The notes below the pieces were generated by a model. It was not told the origin of the DNA and searched no databases. It worked only from the letters and a program-made list of their open reading frames with translations. Shown here piece by piece: positions 56,581 to 64,000 of a stretch of DNA of 64,000 nt; the stretch's first letter is position 1, and each line of letters begins with the position of its first letter. Position numbers and translations under genes: made by a program. Origin of the DNA: Planctomycetota bacterium (lineage in GTDB: Bacteria > Planctomycetota > Planctomycetia > Pirellulales > Pirellulaceae); the NCBI GenBank assembly GCA_017303505.1, contig JAFLCP010000001.1, forward strand, positions 1-64,000. The letters are read 5' to 3'.

Positions 56581-58032
56581 TTATGGCTTCGGCGTTTGAA
56601 TCCACTGCGCAATATCGCGGATTACCGCTTCATCAACGTTCGCTTCCTTAAAATACTCGGCCGGACGACAAGGCCCCTCCCCTGCCATAAACAGATGATT
56701 CAGTTTTGGATATCGTTTTATCGTTACATCAGCATGTCCCTTCAGCCCTGCTTCCCAAGCGGACAAATCCTTATCGATCACTTGATAGTCTCGCTCGCCT
56801 TGCAACATCAACCAGCGGGCAGGAATATTGCGGGCCAACTTGGGTGCATCGTAACCGCGCAAGTCAAGCCAATAAGCGGGCGCAATTGAGAGCGGCAACT
56901 TAGAGGACAGAGTCTTTTTCGAAAGATCTTCCGCCTTGACCTGCTGTACTTGCTCCCGCACTTTTTCAAGTTGCTCTTTCTCTTCGTCCGTCACATTTCC
57001 ATCGGTCTCTGCCAAATAATGAACTTGTTCTAAAATCAAATCCTCCAACGGGCGAGCTGAGCCTGCTAAACTCACGAGACCTTTCACAGGCTGACTCGCT
57101 TCATAGATTCGCGGCAACATCCAGCCACCCAAACTATGCCCAACGACATAAATTTGATCGGGATCAATCCTGGGATGTTTTTTTAGCAAAGCAACCGCTT
57201 CGGCAGCGTCATGCACGGTCTCTTCATGCACCGTAAAAGAACTCAACGACAACACGGCCATCAAGGGAAACTGCTTAGTTCTTTTTTCATAACGCACCAC
57301 GGCTACACCTTGTGATGACAAACCTTCAGCGATATCGCGAAAGGGTTTGTTGGGTCCAACCGTTTCATCACGATCGCTTGGCCCTGAACCTTGCACTAAC
57401 ACCACTCCTGGAAATTTACCTTCACCTTTGGGAATGGTTAATGTGCCAGGCAGTTTCATCAATCCCCCGCCAACTTCAACCTCTTCTGCCTCAAACTTAT
57501 TCGTATCGACGTAACTTGGAGAATGATAGGTCCCCAAGGCCGTGAGAAAAAATCCTTGAATCTTGTTTTTAGAATTAAAGGAAACTCTCGCCTCGAGCGA
57601 ACCCCGTTCAAACTTGCACGGAATGCGAACCAAGGTGCTCTCCGCAATGTCTTCGACAACTGGCTCACCATGCTCCACATAGTTACCGTACTGCGCCGTG
57701 ATGCCAGCCCATGTCTGCTTCATTGCGACCGGCGGCAACAATTGCGACATGACAAAATCAAAATGCTCTGTCGCTTCGTCGAACTTTCCTTGTACAGACA
57801 AGTCGATCAACCTTACCGCGAGCTCTTTCGGCTCGGCTTTCTTCTTCAACTCGGGGGCATCGTTTTCTGACTGCTCCGTTGCGATTTTGGCTGCTTCCTT
57901 CTTAGGCTGTGGCGTCTGTGGTGCTTGCTCTTCTTGCGCTAACGAACGATTCGTAAATGCAAAGAACAGCAGTAACGCTTGAAGGAAAACACTGCCGGCA
58001 ACCCGCGACGAAATGAATAAGGAAAATCGCAT
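56581..58032 (-). CDS. Secreted DUF3887 / alpha-beta hydrolase
   Basis: This 483-residue protein has a signal peptide (LQALLLFFAFTNRSLA), a charged low-complexity stretch (residues about 35-65), a DUF3887-like domain (AVRLIDLSVQGKFDEATEHF, MKQTWAGITAQYGNYVEHGE) and an alpha-beta hydrolase with VVLVQGSGPSDRDETVGPNK, YVVGHSLGGWMLPRIY (Ser about 296), LMLQGERDYQV (Asp) and PKLNHLFMAGEG (His). It resembles serine esterases of unknown substrate. The start at 58032 has AAGGGG six bases upstream; longer frames do not. Confidence 0.85.
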   Translation of the reverse strand: MRFSLFISSRVAGSVFLQALLLFFAFTNRSLAQEEQAPQTPQPKKEAAKIATEQSENDAPELKKKAEPKELAVRLIDLSVQGKFDEATEHFDFVMSQLLPPVAMKQTWAGITAQYGNYVEHGEPVVEDIAESTLVRIPCKFERGSLEARVSFNSKNKIQGFFLTALGTYHSPSYVDTNKFEAEEVEVGGGLMKLPGTLTIPKGEGKFPGVVLVQGSGPSDRDETVGPNKPFRDIAEGLSSQGVAVVRYEKRTKQFPLMAVLSLSSFTVHEETVHDAAEAVALLKKHPRIDPDQIYVVGHSLGGWMLPRIYEASQPVKGLVSLAGSARPLEDLILEQVHYLAETDGNVTDEEKEQLEKVREQVQQVKAEDLSKKTLSSKLPLSIAPAYWLDLRGYDAPKLARNIPARWLMLQGERDYQVIDKDLSAWEAGLKGHADVTIKRYPKLNHLFMAGEGPCRPAEYFKEANVDEAVIRDIAQWIQTPKP

Positions 58033-58197
58033 CTGCGGCCCCTTCAGAAACTTGGTAATGATGAGAAACATTTCAAAACCGTGTACACTGATCTGCATGG
58101 CTAATCGGACGAAAGTCCAAACCTAAATCACCTGGGTGCGGACCTCTCGATACATTATCACCTTGAAATACTCGGCTTGGCTTAAAATAGGTAAAGC

Positions 58198-60789
58198 ATG
58201 CGACACTTTATGCAGAAAATCTGCCGATTGGTTTACATCCTCTTCATACTTCAGTTGACACAAAGCGGTTTCAATCAGGCCCAAGACGAACAACGGCAAC
58301 CGACCGCAACCGTAAATGAATCGCTGCTCCCCACAGGCGAAGTCATCCAACCCGCTGGCGAAATGTTGGCCTACTTTGGCCGCCCCATCGACATCGCCAT
58401 TCATTCGAAATCGACGAGGATTGCGGTTAAGGACCGGAACTCCGTTTTGTTAATGGATACGGAGAACTTTACCCTCCAGCAAACCTTGCCACTTGGTAAC
58501 GGAGCCTCCATCAACGGTATTCAAATGTTGCAAAACGGTAGCATCTTAGTTACCGATGCGCAAAAAGGATTGCATATCTACAGCGCAGATCCGACGGGCA
58601 ACTACCGAGAAGCGAAAGTTATCGAGTTTGCCAATGGCAGTTATCCATGTGGGATCTGTGTCAATCGTCCTGAAACACTAGCTTACGTTGCTTTATCCAA
58701 ACGCAATGTCGTTGCAATGGTCGACCTCATCACCCAGCAAATAAAACAGGAAATTGAAGTGGGCGTAGCTCCCTTTGATGTGGCACTATCACCAGATGAA
58801 TCGCAGTTGATTGTCACCAACATCGGTGGTCGCAGACCCGAAGAAGGGGAACCTACTGCTCCCAGCGCCGGGACAGCTGTTGTGGTTGATCCACGTGGCA
58901 TTGCAGCCACAGGGAGTGTCAGCATCATCGACACTCAGACATTAAAACTCACCCAAACAGTGCGAGTTGGCTTGCAACCCTCGGTCGTTCGAGTTTTCGA
59001 CCATTACGCAGTGGTTTGCAATACCAATCAAGATTCACTAACGATCATTTCGCTCAGGAATTTTGAGTCGCAAGAAGTCGTGGTAAAGCCCGATTTGAAA
59101 TATCCGTTTGGATCGATGCCGAACGGGCTAGCCTTGTCAGCTGACGGGAATTTATTGTTCGTTTCACTCGCGGGCAATAACGCTGTGGCAGTGCTTGATG
59201 CACGAGATGGCAAATGGACGATGAAGGGCTTGATACCCACCGCTTGGTATCCGGCGGGCTGTGTTGCGGATGAAAATTTCATTTACATCACGAACACCAA
59301 AGGCCTCGGCTCGCGTTCAGTGCGACGCAACGAAGCTCAAGGTCGCAATAGCCATGATCAGCAAGGGGTAGTGCAACGTGTGCCACTAAAATCAATCCTC
59401 GATCCGCAGACGTTGCAAGTGTGGACAGATCAAGTGCTTCATCGAGCGACACTGCTGGGTGAAACTCGCATTGCTGAAACTGTTCAATCTCGGATTGAAT
59501 CCAGCGATAAAGATGTCCGCCCACTTCCTGTACCCAAAAAGCTCGGCGAACCTAGTGTTTTCAAGCATGTGATTTATGTGATTAAAGAGAATCGAACGTT
59601 TGATCAAGTTTTTGGCGATGTCAAAGAGGCGCGTTCGGAACCTGCCTTGTGCGTATTCCCCGAGAAACTCACACCCAATCATCATGCGTTGGCGCAGCGA
59701 TTTGGCTTGCTGGACAATTATTATTGCAACGGCGTGCTTTCTGCGGATGGACATTCGTGGGCAACCGAAGGCAACGTCACACCGTATCTGGAAAGGGCGT
59801 TCGGTGGTTTCACACGCAGCTACACTTTCGGCGACGATCCTATTACCTATTCATCCAGCGGATTCATTTGGGATCGGATCCTTGGTGCAGGCTTATCGTT
59901 TCGCAACTATGGTGAAATGGACTATGCGAAGATCGAGGATGGTGGTGACTATCAGAAAGTGTGGAGTCGCTACCAAGCAGGCGAACGAGAGGTGTTTCGG
60001 CAGCAAGTAGGTATTGAAAGATTGAGACGCTATACATGCCGCGATTATCCAGGTTGGAATATGGCGATTCCCGATGTTTTGCGAATGGATCGTTTTCTGG
60101 AAGAGTTTCGCAAGTTTGAAAAGGAAGGTGGCTTTCCCAATTTCACACTTCTGTATTTACCGCAAGACCATCTGGGTGGAGGCGTTACCAGTTCAGCGCA
60201 CATGGCCGACAACGATTTAGCTTTGGGGCGTTTAGTCGATGCAGTATCGAAGTCGAAGTACTGGGAGTCGACGGTCATCTTTGTCAATGAGGATGATCCG
60301 CAGAATGGTTATGATCACATTGATGGGCATAGGAGTTTGTGTTTGGTGATTAGCCCTTACAGCAAAGCGGGTGTGAATCATCATTTCTATAACCAAACGT
60401 CGGTGTTGCGAACGATACTTCACATTTTTGGTTTACCACCGTTGAATCAAAAAGATGCTTCTTCTCCGTTGATGACCGATTGTTTTGTCGATGAGCCGGT
60501 GAACAAGGCTCCTTTCGATTCTCTTCCTGCGACCGTGGAATTAAATCAACGTCCGGCAGACGCCAACAAGCAATCGGCGGTGGAGAAAAAGTGGCGTACA
60601 ATTTTGGCGACGGTACCGATTGAACGCACTGGTATGAAAACGGAACAAGACGAAGATAATCTCAATCGATTTGTCTGGCACGAGCAGAAGGGCTGGACCA
60701 CTCCGTACCCGGTCGAATGGTCAGGCAGCCATGGCAAGGGCTTAGTCGAACTAGACTTGAAAATCGATGCCGAAGAGGATGAAGAATAA
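58198..60789 (+). CDS. YncE-like propeller fused to phosphoesterase family
   Basis: This 863-residue secreted protein has a signal peptide (ICRLVYILFILQLTQSGF). Residues about 55-400 form a 40-residue-repeat beta-propeller of YncE type (VAPFDVALSPDESQLIVTNI, MPNGLALSADGNLLFVSLAG). Residues about 455-760 form a phosphoesterase (phospholipase C/acid phosphatase) domain with FKHVIYVIKENRTFDQVFGD, NGVLSADGHSWATEGNV, IFVNEDDPQNGYDHIDGHRS and LVISPYSKAGVNHHFYN. It may hydrolyse phospholipids or phosphomonoesters outside the cell. AGG lies six bases before the ATG. The C-terminus is acidic (DAEEDEE). Confidence 0.87.
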   Translation: MRHFMQKICRLVYILFILQLTQSGFNQAQDEQRQPTATVNESLLPTGEVIQPAGEMLAYFGRPIDIAIHSKSTRIAVKDRNSVLLMDTENFTLQQTLPLGNGASINGIQMLQNGSILVTDAQKGLHIYSADPTGNYREAKVIEFANGSYPCGICVNRPETLAYVALSKRNVVAMVDLITQQIKQEIEVGVAPFDVALSPDESQLIVTNIGGRRPEEGEPTAPSAGTAVVVDPRGIAATGSVSIIDTQTLKLTQTVRVGLQPSVVRVFDHYAVVCNTNQDSLTIISLRNFESQEVVVKPDLKYPFGSMPNGLALSADGNLLFVSLAGNNAVAVLDARDGKWTMKGLIPTAWYPAGCVADENFIYITNTKGLGSRSVRRNEAQGRNSHDQQGVVQRVPLKSILDPQTLQVWTDQVLHRATLLGETRIAETVQSRIESSDKDVRPLPVPKKLGEPSVFKHVIYVIKENRTFDQVFGDVKEARSEPALCVFPEKLTPNHHALAQRFGLLDNYYCNGVLSADGHSWATEGNVTPYLERAFGGFTRSYTFGDDPITYSSSGFIWDRILGAGLSFRNYGEMDYAKIEDGGDYQKVWSRYQAGEREVFRQQVGIERLRRYTCRDYPGWNMAIPDVLRMDRFLEEFRKFEKEGGFPNFTLLYLPQDHLGGGVTSSAHMADNDLALGRLVDAVSKSKYWESTVIFVNEDDPQNGYDHIDGHRSLCLVISPYSKAGVNHHFYNQTSVLRTILHIFGLPPLNQKDASSPLMTDCFVDEPVNKAPFDSLPATVELNQRPADANKQSAVEKKWRTILATVPIERTGMKTEQDEDNLNRFVWHEQKGWTTPYPVEWSGSHGKGLVELDLKIDAEEDEE

Positions 60790-60902
60790 GAAGGCGGTGC
60801 AAAAGTAACGGGCTCCGCGCTAGTTCGAAGTCAACGGTTTACAGACTGCCCCACACAGATACCGTTCATGATCCACGGGAACTTTGAAATGGTTATTGTC
60901 CT

Positions 60903-61601
60903 ATGAGTGAATCCGAAATTCAGTGCGAGATTTGCAAGAAGTGCTTTTCTTTGAACGATGTCACTCCGTCGCGGTTTGTTCGCCCCAGTGTTGCGTACCT
61001 CATTAAGGAAGATCATCCCGAGTGGTCGAACGATAGTTTTGTATGCCAAGAAGATTTGAATATTTACCGGAGCAAATACATTCAAAATGCGCTGATGGCG
61101 TCGAAAGGCCAATTGACTGCGATTGAAAAAGAAGTGATCGAGAACGTTCGCGCCCAGAATATCCTAACGGAGAACATCAACGACAAGATCGATGAAGGCG
61201 AGACTCTTGGCGACCGAATGGCGGACCGTGTCGCGAGCTTTGGTGGAAGCTGGACGTTCATTCTCTGTTTTGGGTTCGTCTTGGTTACATGGATCATTCT
61301 GAACTCTATTTCATTATTCCAGAAGCCCTTCGATCCATTTCCATTTATCCTTTTGAACTTGGTTCTATCTTGTATCGCGGCAATTCAAGCGCCGATCATC
61401 ATGATGAGCCAAAACCGACAAGAAGCGAAAGATCGCCTCCGCGCCGAAAACGATTATCGAATCAACCTCAAAGCGGAACTAGAAATTCGACATCTACATT
61501 CCAAGATGGACTTGCTGCTGACACACCAATGGCAACAACTACTTGAGATCCAACAAGTGCAAACGGACTTATTGCAGGAACTTGAAAGACGTAGGGAGTA
61601 A
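60903..61601 (+). CDS. DUF1003 membrane protein
   Basis: This 232-residue protein starts with a Cys-containing part (CEICKKCFSLNDVTPSRFVR). The DUF1003 core follows: GDRMADRVASFGGSWTFILC and ILNLVLSCIAAIQAPIIMMS-type sequence (LLNLVLSCIAAIQAPIIMMS), with NRQEAKDRLRAENDYRINLK and a C-terminal coiled coil. Two membrane segments are visible near residues 115-137 and 148-170. The function is unknown. It precedes the convergent methyltransferase gene by 56 bases. Confidence 0.87.
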   Translation: MSESEIQCEICKKCFSLNDVTPSRFVRPSVAYLIKEDHPEWSNDSFVCQEDLNIYRSKYIQNALMASKGQLTAIEKEVIENVRAQNILTENINDKIDEGETLGDRMADRVASFGGSWTFILCFGFVLVTWIILNSISLFQKPFDPFPFILLNLVLSCIAAIQAPIIMMSQNRQEAKDRLRAENDYRINLKAELEIRHLHSKMDLLLTHQWQQLLEIQQVQTDLLQELERRRE

Positions 61602-61657
61602 AGCAAACAAACGTGGAATTGTTTTCACTCCATCTCAAAATCACTTACCACAACTAT

Positions 61658-62569
61658 TTAGTCCGCATTGGGATCAAAAAGCCACTGATTCACCGGTTTT
61701 GCTTTCCTCATATCACTGAGCCAGTCGAGATTTCGGCCAATAACGAGTTCGGTCATTTCAGCGTGGTGAGTGTTTTTCATCGGAATTAAATCAGTGACAA
61801 AGCCGAATTTCCTGGCTAAATCGCGCACTTCCGTATCATTATCGTAGGTCATTAGAAAGTCGCCTTTCAGTTTTGACGCAACGTCGAAAAGTGCCTCATG
61901 GTCTAATTGGTTGTGATTATACAAGCGTTTCCCCGCGCGCTTCCCGTTTTTGCCAGCAGTGTACGGTGGGTCGATAAAAGCAACAATATTTTCTTCCTTG
62001 GCATACGAATTCAACAAGCTAATCCCATCGCCTTGAATAAAGTCGAATTTCGAACGAAGCTCGTAAATGCCCTGAATTCTCTTGCTAAGAGTGTTCGCGT
62101 ACCATCGAGAAGAAATACCCTTCCCTGCCTCGCCAGATTTGATTAGCCCACTCCCTGCTGCAAGTATTCCGCCATGATAAGTCCTGTTCTTGAGAATGGT
62201 CTGAAAGGCTTTTTGTCTTATCGACGTTGAACGGGACTCTAATTCCTTTTTTACGTTTTCAACTGATATTTCAAACTCCTCAATCCTCCGCCAAAGCCAT
62301 TTGGCGTTTGCACCGAAAATGGTCTGCCAAACGGAAGCCACATCGTCATCTAGTTCTATCATTGTGACTCGATCTGCAAGCCCGTCGAAACCTACAGTCA
62401 GACTAATGATCCCTCCTCCCGCAAACGGCTCGATAAAGTTGGTGGGTTTATGCGGTAGACTAGCTAACCATGCCTTGGCATAGGGCACAAGCCAAGTCTT
62501 TCCACCAGGATATCGGAAGGGGCTCAATTTCTTGACAGCTGCAACATTTACAACTTTGGATTTTGCCAT
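61658..62569 (-). CDS. D12-class DNA adenine methyltransferase
   Basis: This 303-residue protein of the Dam/MboIIA-type (alpha class) N6-adenine methyltransferase family begins with SPFRYPGGKTWLVPY. Motif I is FIEPFAGGGIISLTVG (residues about 45-60) and motif IV is FIDPPYTAGKNG (about residue 200). Between them lies the target-recognition region. It probably protects the host sequence from the endonuclease encoded directly upstream, whose stop codon overlaps its start by one base (TGATG). The codon use looks more AT-rich than its neighbours, fitting a transferred module. An orphan Dam-like role is less likely because of the overlap. Confidence 0.88.
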   Translation of the reverse strand: MAKSKVVNVAAVKKLSPFRYPGGKTWLVPYAKAWLASLPHKPTNFIEPFAGGGIISLTVGFDGLADRVTMIELDDDVASVWQTIFGANAKWLWRRIEEFEISVENVKKELESRSTSIRQKAFQTILKNRTYHGGILAAGSGLIKSGEAGKGISSRWYANTLSKRIQGIYELRSKFDFIQGDGISLLNSYAKEENIVAFIDPPYTAGKNGKRAGKRLYNHNQLDHEALFDVASKLKGDFLMTYDNDTEVRDLARKFGFVTDLIPMKNTHHAEMTELVIGRNLDWLSDMRKAKPVNQWLFDPNAD

Positions 62570-63432
62570 CAGAACTCGCCTATCGTTTTGTTTGTGGGAG
62601 GAGTCAACTTTTCATCCAGTTTTTGCTGAAGAACTGAGACAAAATCCGACACTCTTCCTGGAATAGGTATCGTTATCTTTTTCAGCGATTCCGAGAATTT
62701 TGTGAAAACCGATCGATGTCGAATTAGCTGATAGCGATTCTTGGAAGTGTCTAATTCCAAATCATAGATTAGCCAAGCGATTTCGGCTTCGTTTGGCGAA
62801 ACCTCGACTAGCTTCGGTAGCGTTTCAAAAAAGCACCGGTCAAGGGCGACCGCCGTTTTCTTTCGCCAAGTATGAAATATTCCCCCCTTGAATAGCAACT
62901 GAGGGGCTAGCCTTTTTCGTGATGAAGAAAGGAAATCTGGACGAGGATAGTTCTTTTCTGTTGACCAATCAAAGTGCTGATTGGCACGAGTATTGGACAT
63001 GTAGAACTCGAACGGATTTCGAACGTTTCCAGATATATAGACTGCCTGAACTTCGAGCCCGCCGAAATCGACGACTCGCCCCCGCTCATCATATGAAACG
63101 AGCACTATGTCGATATTTCCGGCAGAGCCATCATTACCATCCTTCAAACGAACTTCCGTCAACGACGTCCACATCGCGTCAGGAGGAAAGAAAAATTGCG
63201 CTGCATCTTCTGCAATGATCCAATCTTGCCGAAATCGAACAGGACAAGTTATGACGGTATTGTTTTGGTCGAGAATGCAACAAACACCCAGTGGTGAGCT
63301 AGCTTTATCTTTAGTGCAATTGGGCACCCGGTTGTTGAAGGGACAAAGTCTTAGCTTTCGATAGCGAATCGCTTCCGCAGATTGATTGTCTGCGGGAAAA
63401 CCGAAAATTTCCCCAAGCGGCTGTTTGGTCAT
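62569..63432 (-). CDS. NotI-family restriction endonuclease
   Basis: This 287-residue protein resembles NotI-type type II endonucleases. The N-terminus holds LRLCPFNNRVPNCTKDKASS and LGVCCILDQNN, with Cys at about 30, 39, 51 and 52, matching the family's iron-binding Cys cluster. The PD-(D/E)XK-like active site is read as AGNIDIVLVSYDE (Asp108) and GLEVQAVYISG (Glu127, Gln129), so the last catalytic position is Gln rather than Lys. It overlaps the methyltransferase gene by one base and forms a restriction-modification pair. The recognition sequence cannot be told from this. No separate specificity protein is present. Confidence 0.8.
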   Translation of the reverse strand: MTKQPLGEIFGFPADNQSAEAIRYRKLRLCPFNNRVPNCTKDKASSPLGVCCILDQNNTVITCPVRFRQDWIIAEDAAQFFFPPDAMWTSLTEVRLKDGNDGSAGNIDIVLVSYDERGRVVDFGGLEVQAVYISGNVRNPFEFYMSNTRANQHFDWSTEKNYPRPDFLSSSRKRLAPQLLFKGGIFHTWRKKTAVALDRCFFETLPKLVEVSPNEAEIAWLIYDLELDTSKNRYQLIRHRSVFTKFSESLKKITIPIPGRVSDFVSVLQQKLDEKLTPPTNKTIGEF

Positions 63433-63700
63433 CTAAAGTACTTCAAGCTTAATCAAGGATTTGCGATCATTTTCCAATATGTATCTCAATGCAGCAGTGT
63501 ATCAGCGTTACCTAGACCGTGGCAAACGCTGGGTGAAGAAGTTCGAGCATTTCAAGAGTGGATATTGCAACCCCAATAGACGACAGTTTTGACGGGCTTG
63601 AGAGATTTTGGCGTTAGACAATATGCCCAAGAGATATCACGTCACCAAGAAAGTCATCTAACGTCCCTTAGTGGGATCTTACGGTAGGGAAAGTGAAAAA
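63433..63700. other. Intergenic region before tRNA
   Basis: These 268 bases lie between the endonuclease start and the tRNA 3' end. They presumably contain the restriction operon promoter. No small controller-protein gene was recognised. Confidence 0.45.
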
Positions 63701-63773
<73 letters not shown>

Positions 63774-64000
63774 GTGTGAGTGGCTCAAGAGGACAGGTTG
63801 TAAAGAACAAACTGTCGTGCGAACTACCCGAAAAATCGGGTGTTCCATGAAGAGACTTAAGCGTAACCGCGAGGGTTCAGTTGTGGAAGGGTTGAATCGA
63901 ATTCCACCCCCAAAAAACACCCCCACGGCTAGCCCCCTTCAACTCAATGCAACAGGTGGTGGCGATCCTTCAGAAAAGAGCTAGCTCCATAGGGTCGAAA
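63774..64000. other. Right-end non-coding stretch
   Basis: No gene was recognised in the last 227 bases. A small hairpin, ACCCGA-AAAA-TCGGGT, lies at 63826-63841, upstream of the tRNA on its own strand. Confidence 0.4.

Overview
The window looks like a chromosomal stretch of a planctomycete, most likely a member of the Pirellulales. The reasons are the paired cytochrome/DUF1549/DUF1553 and DUF1501 genes, several very large secreted 'PVC-type' heme-binding CxxCH proteins, a Tat-exported Gfo/Idh/MocA oxidoreductase, a Tat-exported sugar isomerase, a sulfatase, and a mixed GC content that looks close to 50% by eye. No rRNA genes, phage, transposase or CRISPR array were seen.

Bases 1-8.4 kb are mostly housekeeping: an M50 metalloprotease, a secreted double YHS/TRASH-like metal-binding protein, the mcsA-mcsB protein-arginine-kinase pair, trpE, rpsT, a fused uroporphyrinogen-III methyltransferase/synthase, and a small GspE-N-like protein. 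Two different heptanucleotide tandem-repeat tracts lie here. One forms the 3' end of the protease gene. The other is a facing pair that could fold into a long stem after trpE. Bases 8.4-13.9 kb hold a metallophosphoesterase, a padR-led operon behind a near-perfect palindrome, and two small minus-strand genes.

Bases 14-28.6 kb and 39-47.9 kb hold the lineage-specific catabolic and respiratory genes: cytochrome PSD1 plus DUF1501, a 1540-residue isomerase/LamG/heme/propeller/cupredoxin fusion, two related SGNH/propeller/HEAT/heme proteins (1124 and 1658 residues), a PQQ-type sugar dehydrogenase with PKD, heme and CBM6-like modules, and a DUF3500 protein. Together these suggest periplasmic oxidation of carbohydrates or other polymers, with electrons passed through heme c and blue-copper modules.

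Between these two blocks is a compact NAD-salvage operon, pncB-nrtR-pncA (29.7-32.6 kb), with a palindromic operator candidate before pncB. It is followed by an L-lactate permease, a sugar-isomerase/amidohydrolase pair, a PLP dehydratase and an M20 peptidase. Bases 47.9-61.6 kb hold a lipoprotein-like MsrB, three-domain and simple alpha/beta hydrolases, a DUF2339-DUF3999 envelope pair, a sulfatase, a propeller-phosphoesterase fusion and a DUF1003 protein. The right end carries a NotI-like endonuclease overlapping a D12-class adenine methyltransferase, then a CAT-anticodon tRNA gene.

All functional calls are from motif reading by eye. Start codons were moved inward where a better ribosome-binding site or signal peptide supported it.
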